From: Methylomonas lenta
GTDB lineage: Bacteria > Pseudomonadota > Gammaproteobacteria > Methylococcales > Methylomonadaceae
Length of the DNA stretch: 48,301 nucleotides
Assembly: GCF_001644015.1 (NCBI RefSeq)
Contig: NZ_LUUI01000157.1
Coordinates: 1 to 48,301, forward strand
Direction: 5' to 3'
The position numbers were made by a program, and so were the translations under genes. Shown here in pieces: positions 7,748-17,285 of this stretch (positions within the stretch are counted from its first letter, which is position 1; every line of letters starts with the position of its first letter). The notes under the pieces were generated by a model. The model ran no database searches, was not told where the DNA came from, and saw only the letters and a list, made by a program, of their open reading frames with translations.

Positions 7748-9604
7748 ATGTGTGGTATTTGTGGTTTAGTTGTTCCGAATGGACCGGTGATGGGGGATGC
7801 TGCTTCCTTACGAATTAATCAGATGGTCGATGCGTTAATGCATCGAGGCCCCGATGATACCGGCATAGACGGCGATCATTCGGCAGTATTCGGCATGACA
7901 CGACTAGCCATTCGAGGATTAAGCGACGGCAAACAACCGATCATTGATCATGCAAGTGGTGTCATGGTGGCCTGCAATGGTGAAATTGACAATCATCTGG
8001 AGTTACGCGACTGGTTGCTTGAGCAGGGAAGAACTGTTACACAATCCACCGATGTTGCAGTGATTCCGGCTATGTATCTGGAGTTGGGTGATGCCTTTGT
8101 GGATCGTCTCAGAGGGGCTTTTGCCATTGCGATCTGGGATCCACGCGAGAACAAATTATTACTGGTTCGCGATCGGGCCGGTGAACGGCCACTGTTTTAC
8201 TCGATCAACGACGGCAGCATAGCTTTTGCCTCGCTGATATCAGCATTGGTTTCGCCGGAGTCAAGTACCTTGAGCATCAACACAAATGCCATTCACAGTT
8301 ACTTGCAATCCGGTTTTTTTGTCGCGCCTGAAAGCCCTTTTAAAGAAATTCAAAAAGTGTTGCCAGGTGAGATGGTAACGATAGACGGCGATGGTATTCA
8401 ACGCAGACGATACTGGCGTTGGAATGCGTTACAAACTCATAAGCAGCCAGGTTCTTTGGATAAGTTCGACGAAATTTTTCGCGAGTCGGTACGTCAGCAA
8501 AGCGAGGTTGATGTCGATTTTGGCTTGTTTTTAAGTGGCGGCCTCGATTCTTCATTAATTACGGCCGTTACCCGCGATATTAGGCCGGACAAAACCCTGA
8601 AAGCCTATAGTCTTCGCTTCAGTGAAGCTTCTTATGACGAAGGTCATTTTGCCGAGCAAGTGGCCAACACCCTGGGTGTTGAATTTGTACCGGTCTGGGT
8701 GCGTCCGGAAGATTTTCCTCCAACGATCGCCAAACTGGTTAGGCAAGTTGGCGAGCCGTTGGCCGATCCGGCCTGGGTGCCAAGTGCTCTACTGGCCAGG
8801 CGTGCAGCTCAAGATGTGCGTGTTGCTCTGGTCGGAGAAGGCGCGGATGAGCTGTTTGCAGGCTATCCAACCTATTTTGGTGCTGAACTTGCCGGGTATT
8901 ATGCGCGACTGCCCAATCCAGTCAGAGCATCGATCCGGCGTGCGGTAGAAAGTTGGCCGGCTAGTGATAAGAAAGTAACCATCAACTTTCTGCTTAAGCG
9001 GTTTATTCTGGGAGATGAGCTGGATTATCTGGGGCGTCATATTCTCTGGACGTCTTGTATTTCGCCAGCAACTTTGACTCGCCTTGGTGTAACACCGCCT
9101 TTGTCACCGCGGCCCAACTATTCAAAGGCCGAAATGCTGGATCGGCTTCAACAGCAGGATCTGGAGACATCACTGGCGGAGGGCTTGTTGACCAAAGCAG
9201 ATCGTGCCAGTATGAAATCTGCATTAGAACTCCGTGCACCTTTTCTTGGTCAGGAAGTGATGGCATTCGCAGCTTCACTCCCCGAAAAGGAACGTATCCA
9301 TCATTTTCAAACCAAAGTTTTTTTGAAACGCTATGCTTTACGCTACCTTCCTAAGGAAATTGTTCATCGCAAAAAACGTGGACTGTCAGTACCACTGAGC
9401 AGTTGGTTACGAGAGCCATTGTATGACTGGGCGAAATCGAGATTATCCTCGCCCTTGTTGGAGCGCGCGGGGGTTAATCGTTACGTGGCTGAGGAATTAT
9501 TGCAAGAACACATGCAGCGAAAAGCGGATCATGCTCGAGCAATCTGGACGCTAATAGTTTTGAGCGAATGGCTGGAGTGGGTATCGGAAGCAGGGCTAGG
9601 TTAG
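7748..9604 (+). CDS. asnB: Asparagine synthetase (glutamine-hydrolysing)
   Basis: This 618-residue two-domain amidotransferase makes asparagine (or amidates another carboxylate) using glutamine and ATP. MCGICG at the N-terminus supplies the nucleophile Cys2 after Met removal, and the GATase-II domain runs to about residue 210. The synthetase domain has the PPi loop SGGLDSS at about 263-269 and the later conserved GEGADELFAGYP. Bacterial paralogues of this type are often found in surface-polysaccharide clusters, where they may amidate sugars or other intermediates. The adjacent membrane glycosyltransferase, 1 nt upstream, makes that possible here, but a role in asparagine supply is equally compatible. 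The domain structure is complete and looks catalytically intact. Confidence 0.9.
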   Translation: MCGICGLVVPNGPVMGDAASLRINQMVDALMHRGPDDTGIDGDHSAVFGMTRLAIRGLSDGKQPIIDHASGVMVACNGEIDNHLELRDWLLEQGRTVTQSTDVAVIPAMYLELGDAFVDRLRGAFAIAIWDPRENKLLLVRDRAGERPLFYSINDGSIAFASLISALVSPESSTLSINTNAIHSYLQSGFFVAPESPFKEIQKVLPGEMVTIDGDGIQRRRYWRWNALQTHKQPGSLDKFDEIFRESVRQQSEVDVDFGLFLSGGLDSSLITAVTRDIRPDKTLKAYSLRFSEASYDEGHFAEQVANTLGVEFVPVWVRPEDFPPTIAKLVRQVGEPLADPAWVPSALLARRAAQDVRVALVGEGADELFAGYPTYFGAELAGYYARLPNPVRASIRRAVESWPASDKKVTINFLLKRFILGDELDYLGRHILWTSCISPATLTRLGVTPPLSPRPNYSKAEMLDRLQQQDLETSLAEGLLTKADRASMKSALELRAPFLGQEVMAFAASLPEKERIHHFQTKVFLKRYALRYLPKEIVHRKKRGLSVPLSSWLREPLYDWAKSRLSSPLLERAGVNRYVAEELLQEHMQRKADHARAIWTLIVLSEWLEWVSEAGLG

Positions 9605-9630
9605 TTCAAATGATTTTAGGGCACTTTACC

Positions 9631-10314
9631 TTAACTTATGCTGAGGTTTTTGCTGCGTCTTTGCACTAGAGTCCACTTTACTGTCAGGCTCAATAATAAG
9701 AAAGCAACAGCAGCAATACCTAGATATTGTGCGACCTGAGTAATATCGGCTTGTATGGCGCCTGCGCCAACTAGGGTTGCCGTTACGCCAAGCGGGAGAA
9801 AGCCTAAGGCGGTTCCGATCCAAAAATCACAGTGGCTAACCGTGCTTATTCCCAACAGAATGTCATTATAAAGACCGCTAATTGGCAATTGCCGCATGAA
9901 TAGCACAGACCGCCAGCCACTGGCGTGAGTGGACTTAGACAGGGCGACAATCTTTGGGAATTTTTGCTGGACATACTCGCGACCAGTCCAACGAGCAAAT
10001 ATGAATGTGCCATAAGCGCCAAGTACTGTAGCAAAGTGACTCAAAACAAAACCCCAAGTAAAGCCGAATACTAATCCTGCCAATGAACATAACAGCAGAC
10101 GAGGCATACCGATAACGGTAAGTAAGGCGGCTAACAAAACAAACACAGCTGGGGCTGCATAGCCCGTCAATGCAAGCCAGGATTTAATCTGATTGCTCTG
10201 GTTCAGTAGCTCTTTTATTGGCATGGAGTAGATTAAAAGACTACAGCCGATGACAGCGATAAATAGAGAGCCTATCGCAATTGTTTTGGAAAGCTTTTTT
10301 GTTAATTCAGCCAT
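9631..10314 (-). CDS. TVP38/TMEM64 (VTT domain) membrane protein
   Basis: This 227-residue inner-membrane protein has five or six hydrophobic helices. The central GMPRLLLCSLAGLVFG segment followed by GAYGTFIFARWTGR is characteristic of the SNARE-associated/VTT (DedA-like) superfamily, thought to act as lipid scramblases or membrane transporters. The second-half motif with FMRQLPI and GLYNDILLG matches the conserved reentrant region. It converges with the asparagine synthetase gene, 26 bp apart. There is no signal for a specific substrate, and the function is inferred from the family only. Confidence 0.85.
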   Translation of the reverse strand: MAELTKKLSKTIAIGSLFIAVIGCSLLIYSMPIKELLNQSNQIKSWLALTGYAAPAVFVLLAALLTVIGMPRLLLCSLAGLVFGFTWGFVLSHFATVLGAYGTFIFARWTGREYVQQKFPKIVALSKSTHASGWRSVLFMRQLPISGLYNDILLGISTVSHCDFWIGTALGFLPLGVTATLVGAGAIQADITQVAQYLGIAAVAFLLLSLTVKWTLVQRRSKNLSIS

Positions 10315-10741
10315 TAGTTGCCAGGAATATAATCAAACGTGTGTGATTCAGTGTATAGCGCGGAACAAAAAGACGTTTTCAATTTCATAAACCAAACGCC
10401 AATTTCAGCAGTAACTATTATAAGCATTATGGCGTAATTTTTTGAAAAGCAGCCAAAAAATAAAATTAACAGATACTAACTCTTTGTTTATAACAGAGAT
10501 TGACAGCAATGTCTCACGCCGGATACCAAGGTTTAAAGGTTTACGCGATACAATGGATTGGCCTGTTAAGGAGTTGGTTACTAGATTGAATCTTACTGAC
10601 AGCCAGGCTCAAAACAAAACAAATATTATATAGACAGCTACTTCGAACACTACCGACTATGGTGCTGATCGTTATTTAAAAGAATTGACTGTCCAAATCA
10701 ATAAGCTAGTTTGATCAACAACAAAAATAGATAGCAAATCA
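10315..10741. other. Intergenic region with a doubtful short frame
   Basis: About 430 bp separate the divergent TVP38-like gene and cmoA. A 63-codon open frame from a TTG at 10442 to 10633 is present, but it has no ribosome binding site and no recognisable family, and its residue composition is unremarkable. I do not call it a gene. Both flanking promoters should lie here. Confidence 0.5.
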
Positions 10742-11479
10742 ATGACTCAGGAAGATCGAATTTTTCAAGACACAAATCGGGCAAAAGACTTTAGTTTCGA
10801 TGAGCGGGTAGCCAGTGTGTTTGATGACATGATATCCAGAAGCGTACCTTTTTATAGCGAAGTTCAGCGAATACAATCGGATTTGATCGTTGAATTTTTG
10901 CCGGAAATTGACGGGGTGGTGTGTGATTTAGGCTGTTCAACAGGGACAACTATCGAACATATCTTGAAACATCCAAAATGTCCTAAAACCGCAAAGTTTA
11001 TCGGCTTTGATAATTCATCCTCGATGCTGGATAAAGCATCTGCAAAATTATCACCTGCAGTTGCAGAAGACCGGGTCTCGCTGCAGATTGCCGATTTGAG
11101 TGATCTGCCGGTATTACCGGCCAGTAATGTGGTGATTTTGAACTGGACTTTGCAGTTCGTCCGTCCGATAGGCCGCGAACAGTTGCTTAAAAGTATTTAC
11201 GATGCATTGTTACCGGGTGGCGTAGTCTTTTTATCGGAAAAGATTTTAAGTGACGATCCATCCTTGAATCGTATTTATATCGATCATTACCTGGACTTTA
11301 AAAAATCACAAAGCGGCTATACCGATACAGAAAACCAACGCAAACGTGAAGCACTAGAAAATGTGTTGGTTCCCTATAGACTCGATGAAAACTACCTTTT
11401 GTTGAACCGAGCTGGTTTTACCCGTATCGATACTTTTTTTCGCTGGTTTAACTTTGCTTGTCTGATTGCTATTAAGTAA
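10742..11479 (+). CDS. cmoA: Carboxy-S-adenosyl-L-methionine synthase
   Basis: CmoA converts SAM and prephenate to carboxy-SAM, used by CmoB to make 5-carboxymethoxyuridine at the tRNA wobble position. The 245 residues align along their length with E. coli CmoA: FDERVASVFDDM at 19-30, SVPFYSE containing Y38 (E. coli Y39), the SAM loop DLGCSTGT at 62-69, NWTLQFVRP, LSEKI, and KREALENV. In KREALENV, R202 corresponds to E. coli R199, which holds the carboxyl group. These residues separate CmoA from ordinary methyltransferases. cmoB is usually adjacent in enterobacteria but is absent from the window. The gene converges on rpiA. Confidence 0.88.
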   Translation: MTQEDRIFQDTNRAKDFSFDERVASVFDDMISRSVPFYSEVQRIQSDLIVEFLPEIDGVVCDLGCSTGTTIEHILKHPKCPKTAKFIGFDNSSSMLDKASAKLSPAVAEDRVSLQIADLSDLPVLPASNVVILNWTLQFVRPIGREQLLKSIYDALLPGGVVFLSEKILSDDPSLNRIYIDHYLDFKKSQSGYTDTENQRKREALENVLVPYRLDENYLLLNRAGFTRIDTFFRWFNFACLIAIK

Positions 11480-11546
11480 ATATTTAGTTGAAGTGATTGT
11501 CAGCCAGTTTATCAACAGGATTTTGAGCTAAAGCGAAGCTTATTAG

Positions 11547-12218
11547 TTAAATCCATTTTTCCTCAATTGCGCCATTTTGCCCGCAAAATACAGCAGTCGT
11601 CAGATTGGCGAAGATGCCATGCTCGACGATACCGGGAATGGCGTTGAGTGTGTCATTCAGGGATTTTCCGTCAACATCGGCAGCAAAAACGCTGTCCAAC
11701 ACCAGGCTGCCATGAGACGTTACAAACAAACCATCGCCGTTACTACGGAGTGTGCCCGTGCCGCCTAGGTTGGTCAGGCTTTGATTAACCAATTGCCAGG
11801 CAAACGGTATCACTTCGATTGGAATGGGGAAGTTTTGGCCGATACGCTGTACCTGTTTGCTTTCATCGATCAACACCCAAAATGCTTTACTGGCTTTAGC
11901 CAATAATTTTTCCCGCACCAAATCTGAGCCGCGACCTTTTAACAGTGTTAGATCAGGCGCGACCTCGTCGGCACCATCAACATACACATCAAGCTGGGCG
12001 ATATGCTCCATACTACGCAGCTGCAAGCCTAATTGCAGGGCTTTGATACTGCTCACTATTGAGCTGGCAACTACCTCGATTTGCAAGCCTTCTTCTTGCT
12101 GGCGACGAGCAAGGGCTTCGATAAAATAATTTGCGGTGGAGCCGGTTCCCAAGCCCACTAACATACCGTTTTTGATCTGTTGGGCGGCGTGTTCTGCAAC
12201 GCGTTGTTTGTCGTTCAT
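11547..12218 (-). CDS. rpiA: Ribose-5-phosphate isomerase A
   Basis: This cytoplasmic enzyme interconverts ribose 5-phosphate and ribulose 5-phosphate in the pentose phosphate pathway (and in the ribulose monophosphate cycle of methylotrophs). At 223 residues it has the normal length. GTGST (24-28) binds phosphate, DGADE (81-85) and KGRG (94-97) line the active site, and E103 in VREKLL corresponds to the catalytic base. The C-terminal GIVEHGIF is also conserved. A GGAG ribosome site precedes the ATG by about 8 nt. The gene starts 24 nt after lpxD, so it is probably the last gene of the leftward cluster that begins at 15514. Confidence 0.95.
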   Translation of the reverse strand: MNDKQRVAEHAAQQIKNGMLVGLGTGSTANYFIEALARRQQEEGLQIEVVASSIVSSIKALQLGLQLRSMEHIAQLDVYVDGADEVAPDLTLLKGRGSDLVREKLLAKASKAFWVLIDESKQVQRIGQNFPIPIEVIPFAWQLVNQSLTNLGGTGTLRSNGDGLFVTSHGSLVLDSVFAADVDGKSLNDTLNAIPGIVEHGIFANLTTAVFCGQNGAIEEKWI

Positions 12219-12242
12219 GAGCGGCTCCGGTAGTAGGAAAGC

Positions 12243-13271
12243 TTATTCTTCCAGTTTGGTGAGTCGGCTTTCGAATGTTTTAATTTTTTGCAGCAGTTCA
12301 GGTAATTTAGCCAGTGCAGCCAGTTCGCGCCAGGCGACTTTTCTGTCTTTCGCAGGGCTACCCCAGACCTGCGTGCCTGGCGCTACATCCTGCGAAATAC
12401 CGCTACGGGCCATGACTACTGCGCGGGTGCCGATTTTTATGTGATCGGCTACCCCAACACTGCCGGCCAGGACGGCGCCGTCTTCTATGGTACAGGAGCC
12501 GGATATGCCGGATTGGCCGCAAATAATGACGTGGCGACCAACGTTATTATTGTGGCCCAGCTGCACCAGATTGTCGATCTTGCTGCCCAGACCAATGCGG
12601 GTTGATCCTAAGGCGCCGCGATCGATGCAGGTATTGGCGCCGATTTCCACGTTGTCCTCGATCACCACATTACCGACATGCGGCACTTTGATGTGCTGGT
12701 TGTTGCGGAATTTATAACCAAACCCATCGGCACCAATAATGGCGCCGGAATGAATGATGACGTTGTTGCCGATCACGCAGTTGTCGTAAATCACCGCATT
12801 AGGATGAATCCGGCAGTTTTTGCCGATAACCACATGATTACCAATATGCACGCTGGCTTCGATAGTACTGCTGTCACCAACGCTGCTGTGCGGACCAATC
12901 GTGGTGAAGGGGCCAATATGGATGTCATCACCCAAAGTTGTGGTATCGGCTAACACGGCATGCGCCGAAACCTGTCTTTTTAATGGTGTTTCAGGATGCA
13001 AAGCTTTGACAGCATTCAAAAAACTGATTTCCGGATCTTTGCACAGCAATAAAGTCAAACCGGGGGGAATGTCATTATCCAGCAGTTGTTCAGAAATAAA
13101 GCAGGCTGAGGCTTGGCAGTCTTTTAGATGTTTTTTATATTTGCCATCACTCAGCACCGTGACCTGATGGCTTTGAGCCGTCATGATATCAGCAGCGGAT
13201 TTAATTTCGACTGCAGGGTGTTCACCCTGAGGCTGGGCGTCGCAAAGTTGGGCAAGTTCCGTAATTAGCAT
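12243..13271 (-). CDS. lpxD: UDP-3-O-acylglucosamine N-acyltransferase
   Basis: LpxD adds the second hydroxyacyl chain from acyl-ACP to UDP-3-O-acylglucosamine, the third step of lipid A synthesis. The 342 residues show an N-terminal uridine-binding domain (1-100) and a left-handed beta-helix built from hexapeptide repeats (about 105-290). The diagnostic ADGFGY is at 181-186, the catalytic His is H240 in LGHNNNVG, and the last 20 residues form a short helix. Everything needed for activity is present. The gene is not in the usual skp-lpxD-fabZ-lpxA neighbourhood, so this may be a second copy. An AGGAAA ribosome site lies inside the 3' end of the upstream gene, which stops 8 nt before this start. 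Confidence 0.92.
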   Translation of the reverse strand: MLITELAQLCDAQPQGEHPAVEIKSAADIMTAQSHQVTVLSDGKYKKHLKDCQASACFISEQLLDNDIPPGLTLLLCKDPEISFLNAVKALHPETPLKRQVSAHAVLADTTTLGDDIHIGPFTTIGPHSSVGDSSTIEASVHIGNHVVIGKNCRIHPNAVIYDNCVIGNNVIIHSGAIIGADGFGYKFRNNQHIKVPHVGNVVIEDNVEIGANTCIDRGALGSTRIGLGSKIDNLVQLGHNNNVGRHVIICGQSGISGSCTIEDGAVLAGSVGVADHIKIGTRAVVMARSGISQDVAPGTQVWGSPAKDRKVAWRELAALAKLPELLQKIKTFESRLTKLEE

Positions 13272-13279
13272 GTTGTTTC

Positions 13280-15514
13280 CTATTTCCAGATTCCTATGAT
13301 ATTAGTAAAGTCGTCTGTCCAGGGTTTTAAGTCAAAAGTCAACGGCAATTTCTGCCAATGTCCAAGACGACTTTGTCGCAAACGCTCAAGACGTTGCGGG
13401 TCTTTGGCCATTACCACCCAATCGGTGGCAACCACCAAAGGGGCCGCTGCTTCCGGATTAAATTCCTGCAACAAGCCCGAAAGTTGCAAACTGTTGACAT
13501 GATCGGCCAGGACTTTTTTCAGGGCTAAATGGCGGTTGGTGATATGAAACGCCAATAAACCGTCGTCTTTTAGTTTACTAAAGTATAGCTGCATGGCTTC
13601 ACGTGTCAGCAAATGCGTGGGCACCGCATCCGAACTGAAAGCATCCATAATTAATAAATCAAAACTTTGATCGGGTTCTTTGATGAGCGACAAGCGGGCA
13701 TCGCCAATAATCATGGCCGCCTGTTTGTTGCAACGCTCAAGATAATGAAACCAGGTCGGGTCTTGCGCTACTTTGACCACCAAGGGGTCGATTTCGTAAA
13801 AACGCCAGTCTTGTCCAGGTTTGTTATAGCAAGCCAGCGCGCCGGCGCCCAAGCCGACTGAGCCGATGCGCCAGTTTTGATTTTCGGCATCGAATTCGGC
13901 AAATAGCTGGCCGATAGGGCCGGGGCGGCTGTAATAGGTCAGTGGCGTGGTAATGTTAGCGGCAGTGAGACGCTCGGCGCCATGTTTGGTGGTGCCATGA
14001 TAAAGTTCGTGTACTTTTTCCGGACGTTGGTTCTCATCGGCGATCACGGTTTCTCGTACCGATAATACGCCAAAAAAGCTGCGTTCCTGATAAAGCGTGC
14101 TGGATGCCAGGCTATGCAAGCCCAAGCTAAATATCAGTATGACTGCCGTTAACAAGCCTAGTCCTAAGGGGCTATTTCGCACCGAATAGGTCAGACCAGC
14201 CAGCAAAATCAATGCGCCGCCAATGATGTCCAGATAATCCCATAGGTTATCGCTACTGAGATAAATGCCCAGGCCGAGCAATAAAACCAGACCTGGAAAT
14301 AGGGGTTGTAAAAACCAGCGACCATTGAAAAAGCCCGGACGCAGCAATAGAGCTGCGACTATCATGATCGGGTATTCGTACACCGCGTTGAATACAAACG
14401 GTGCGACAAAAGTATTGAATAAACCGCCCAGCATGCCGGCAAAGGACATGACCAAATAAAATCGCGTCAGATATCGTGGATGCGGACGATGTTTAGCCAG
14501 TTCGCCATGACAGACCATAATAGCCAGGAAAAACGCCAGACAGTGCAAGATTAAATCCAGCCAGTAAGGCAATACAGCTGGATTGATGAAAGAATAAGCA
14601 ATAAATACCAGTAATACGGCCGGTTGCAGCGACACCATTAGCGGGTGTATGCGGTCGGCCCATTTGGAAAAAACCAAAATGAACGACAGCAAGTATATCG
14701 TCAGTGGCAGTATCCACAACAAAGGTACGGCGGCGATGTCGGTACTGATGTATTGGGTTAATCCCAGTAATAAGCTGGAGGGAACAAAAGCCAGTGCCAT
14801 CCAGTGCAACTGTTGTTTCAGGCTAGGCGCTTCGATTTCGTCGGCTTGGTTGTCCCGCGAGTCGTCGGCATCAAACTCAGGCTGACTTCGCCAAAACGCT
14901 ATCGCACAGACAATTATCAAAACGCACAGCAAGCCATAACCTACACTCCAGAACAAGCGTTGATTAACTAAGCCAATATTGGGTTCGAGCAAAAATGGAT
15001 AACTTAACAGGGCTAACAGGCTGCCGGCATTACTGGCCGCATACAGATAATAAGGGTCGCCACTGCTGCGATGACCCAGTTGTGAGAACCATTTTTGCAG
15101 CAGCGGGGCAGTAGCCGATACGACAAAAAACGGTAGGCCTATAGCCAGAAATAAAGTCCAAATCAGCCAGAAGGTCGGGTTGCCTTCACTGGGCGGGTTA
15201 GCATCAAGCGGCAGTGCGACGGGCAGTGCAAATAGACTAAAGATCATCAATGCCGTATGTATTTGAATTTGCCGATGATTGCCGGAGCGAGTTGTTAGCC
15301 AATGGGCGTACAAATAGCCGCCGAATAACAAGGTTTGATAAAACACCATACAGGTGTTCCAAACTGCGGGGGTGCCGCCTAATAATGGCAACAATAGCTT
15401 GCCGAACATCGGTTGCAGCACAAACATCAGCATGGCACTAATGAACAAGGTGCCGGCAAATAATATAACCGGTGATATCAAAGGTTTTTTGGTAGATTGC
15501 AAAGGTGTGTTCAT
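13280..15514 (-). CDS. Membrane-fused spermidine synthase-like protein
   Basis: This 744-residue fusion has roughly 12-14 hydrophobic helices in residues 15-490, then a soluble Rossmann domain of the spermidine-synthase type. The second domain has [13 protein letters not shown] near 550, FYEIDPLVV, a GDAR pair, and [18 protein letters not shown], which are the expected nucleotide-binding and active-site strands. Proteins of this architecture are widespread in proteobacteria, and their substrate is not settled; polyamine or related aminopropyl transfer at the membrane is only a guess. It is the first gene of a leftward unit with lpxD and rpiA (gaps 8 and 24 nt). There is no polyamine biosynthesis gene nearby. 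Confidence 0.85.
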   Translation of the reverse strand: MNTPLQSTKKPLISPVILFAGTLFISAMLMFVLQPMFGKLLLPLLGGTPAVWNTCMVFYQTLLFGGYLYAHWLTTRSGNHRQIQIHTALMIFSLFALPVALPLDANPPSEGNPTFWLIWTLFLAIGLPFFVVSATAPLLQKWFSQLGHRSSGDPYYLYAASNAGSLLALLSYPFLLEPNIGLVNQRLFWSVGYGLLCVLIIVCAIAFWRSQPEFDADDSRDNQADEIEAPSLKQQLHWMALAFVPSSLLLGLTQYISTDIAAVPLLWILPLTIYLLSFILVFSKWADRIHPLMVSLQPAVLLVFIAYSFINPAVLPYWLDLILHCLAFFLAIMVCHGELAKHRPHPRYLTRFYLVMSFAGMLGGLFNTFVAPFVFNAVYEYPIMIVAALLLRPGFFNGRWFLQPLFPGLVLLLGLGIYLSSDNLWDYLDIIGGALILLAGLTYSVRNSPLGLGLLTAVILIFSLGLHSLASSTLYQERSFFGVLSVRETVIADENQRPEKVHELYHGTTKHGAERLTAANITTPLTYYSRPGPIGQLFAEFDAENQNWRIGSVGLGAGALACYNKPGQDWRFYEIDPLVVKVAQDPTWFHYLERCNKQAAMIIGDARLSLIKEPDQSFDLLIMDAFSSDAVPTHLLTREAMQLYFSKLKDDGLLAFHITNRHLALKKVLADHVNSLQLSGLLQEFNPEAAAPLVVATDWVVMAKDPQRLERLRQSRLGHWQKLPLTFDLKPWTDDFTNIIGIWK

Positions 15515-15556
15515 TATTATTATGATTATTTGTGGCTTAGCTAAAGCTAATTGAAT

Positions 15557-16381
15557 CTAAGATTTTTTCCAGCGTCCGGCGACATATTCCAATGCCTCCT
15601 GAATATTCAAATCACGGGTACCGCCGCCAGTGCGGACGAAAAATTTGGGGGCATTGCCTTGCGTCAAAAATACGGGTCTTATCGCGGGAGAAATAATAAC
15701 CCGGCAAACGTCTTTACTGTTAATGGCATGAAACAATATATGCACATTTGGGCAGAGATCGGTGCCTAAATTGTTGGAGATAGTCGTCATTAAGGCTTGT
15801 TCGAAACCATCCTGATCAGGTCTTTTCAAGGTTTGATAATCTTTTTCCAGGCCGATAACCTCGCCGTCATCCTGGACGCCAATCAACAAAGTGCCACCAA
15901 TATGGCTGTTCATAAAACCAGCCAGGGTTTTTAGCACTACACCTTCCAGATTACGGTTGACGCGTTCCTCCTGCATATCCCAGCGCAAGGAAGACTTGAA
16001 TTCTAATATCGGGCCTTCGCCTTGTCGAATAATGGAGGGTAAATCTTTGTCCAGCTCTGCTTTTAAGGCATCCAAATCCATCAGTCGACTGTGTAGCATC
16101 TTGTAAAGAATCAACGACAATAAACCCAATACCGCCCCGATTTCAGCGTAAAAAATGATAATGTTGTTTTGGTTGATTTGCCCTGTCATCACCTCTTTAA
16201 ATTGCATGAATACAAATTCAATAGAAGACAGCGGATCAGCGTTACGTTCTCTGGAGCTGATATAGTCGTAACTAGGTGCCAGCAAAAAAATACCGATACC
16301 TGCGCCTACCCACGCTGCTAAAACGTAGAGCTTAAGTTGTTGTTTCCAGATGGCAATCAGTTGGAGGAGGAAGCGTTTCAT
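15557..16381 (-). CDS. Membrane-anchored AlbA_2/Schlafen-like protein
   Basis: This 274-residue protein has two transmembrane helices at about 18-36 and 72-93, then a cytoplasmic AlbA_2 (Schlafen AlbA-like, often called ATP-binding or DNA-binding) domain. Its key segments are GPILEFKSSLRWD (E127 onward), LAGFMNSHIGGTLLIGV (about 153-169), and DDGEVIGLEKD. AlbA_2 proteins are usually soluble regulators or defence-associated proteins; the membrane-anchored form is less studied. The function is unknown. It lies 42 nt upstream of the fused spermidine-synthase-like gene on the same strand and could head that transcript. The start has no clear ribosome site. Confidence 0.8.
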   Translation of the reverse strand: MKRFLLQLIAIWKQQLKLYVLAAWVGAGIGIFLLAPSYDYISSRERNADPLSSIEFVFMQFKEVMTGQINQNNIIIFYAEIGAVLGLLSLILYKMLHSRLMDLDALKAELDKDLPSIIRQGEGPILEFKSSLRWDMQEERVNRNLEGVVLKTLAGFMNSHIGGTLLIGVQDDGEVIGLEKDYQTLKRPDQDGFEQALMTTISNNLGTDLCPNVHILFHAINSKDVCRVIISPAIRPVFLTQGNAPKFFVRTGGGTRDLNIQEALEYVAGRWKKS

Positions 16382-16631
16382 GGGTAATGGGTAGGTAGTC
16401 GCATTATTTTCTCGATTGCCAATAATTTGGCTGTTTGCATAGGTACATGACAGCGATGATTTCTATCTTGGCCGAGATTTGTTTGAAAATGGGTAAGGAA
16501 AATGCAACAACCTACGCTTTCTAGCTTCTTTATCTAATTTTCGATAAAGAAACGGGTTGCAGTAAATGCGATTAACCACGTTATCTAGCACTGCAATAAA
16601 ACGCTTTTGTATAATTACTTGTTGCGATGGA
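16382..16631. other. Intergenic region with a hairpin
   Basis: This gap lies between the AlbA_2-type gene and the orphan antitoxin-like gene. A perfect 9-bp inverted repeat, ttctttatc (16526-16534) and gataaagaa (16543-16551), has an 8-nt loop. It could terminate the leftward antitoxin-like transcript, but no T-run follows on the minus strand. I see no gene and no remnant of a toxin. Confidence 0.4.
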
Positions 16632-16892
16632 TTAAACAAAATAGCTTGGTCTGTTCCTCTGTAGCGTGAGTAGGTAGCGCTGTTTCAATTCTGCAATAAA
16701 TTTTTCCCCATCAATTAGTACTGCAGGATTGGCATCAATTTCTTTACAGCGTTTCTGTATCAGTTGTCGCCATGTTTCAGATACTGAAATGTCCTCTTCA
16801 TAGTCCATACTGTCCAACAAAATTTCAGCGAGATATGCATTGGATGTTGGGTCGAGATTTAGGGCTTGTTCGGTAATGGTTTCTATATTCAT
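16632..16892 (-). CDS. Addiction module antitoxin-like protein (unpaired)
   Basis: This 86-residue protein resembles the putative addiction module component family (TIGR02574-like), small acidic helical antitoxins normally encoded just ahead of a ParE/RelE toxin. The N-terminal helix (ALNLDPTSNAYLAEILLDSM) and the conserved WRQLIQKRCKEIDANP followed by an FIAELKQR helix fit that family. Here no toxin follows; the only toxin nearby is encoded upstream and already has its own antitoxin. The ATG at 16892 is preferred over the in-frame TTG 3 nt upstream. It may be an orphan antitoxin or a remnant of a second module. Confidence 0.65.
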   Translation of the reverse strand: MNIETITEQALNLDPTSNAYLAEILLDSMDYEEDISVSETWRQLIQKRCKEIDANPAVLIDGEKFIAELKQRYLLTLQRNRPSYFV

Positions 16893-16988
16893 CAATTACC
16901 TACCGTTTTGTGTGGGTTGGGGTTAGAGCATTTTTCAGTAGTATGTCAGCTCATCTCGGTTACGCGTAATTAACGATAATTCAGTGAT

Positions 16989-17285
16989 TTATTTGATTCT
17001 TGTCAGCCAATAATCCGGTCGGCGTCTATGGTGTGCAAATGCTGTAATCAGGATATGGTCGGCTGATATTCTATAAAACACTGAATAAGGAAATCTATCG
17101 AGACTAATTCGACGAATTCCGCTAGGGTGAACAAGGCGATAAATTTCCGGTTTCTTTACTATCAGAACCATGGCTCGCTCGAATTCGTGGATTAGCGATG
17201 CTCCAAGGTTTAATTGCTGCTGTTCGTAAAATCTAATTGCCTCAAGATATTCGGTTTCCGCATCGACCAGGAAGCTATATTTCAC
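16989..17285 (-). CDS. ParE/RelE-superfamily toxin
   Basis: This 98-residue basic protein has the ParE-like sequence pattern: AETEYLEAIRFYEQQQ in the first helix, LIHEFERAM, then the strand cluster IRRISLDRFPYSVFYRI and ITAFAHHRRRPDYW at the end. ParE toxins inhibit DNA gyrase and RelE toxins cleave mRNA at the ribosome; the C-terminal HHRRRPDYW resembles the plasmid-stabilisation (ParE) subgroup, but the target cannot be fixed from sequence. It begins with GTG overlapping the antitoxin stop by 4 nt (GTGA), typical translational coupling of an antitoxin-first module. The pair lies between ilvD and an extra antitoxin-like gene. Confidence 0.85.
   Translation of the reverse strand: MKYSFLVDAETEYLEAIRFYEQQQLNLGASLIHEFERAMVLIVKKPEIYRLVHPSGIRRISLDRFPYSVFYRISADHILITAFAHHRRRPDYWLTRIK

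Noticed and set aside
10442-10633. 63-codon frame ahead of cmoA as a small gene
   Set aside because: It starts with TTG, has no ribosome site, and shows no family or compositional support.
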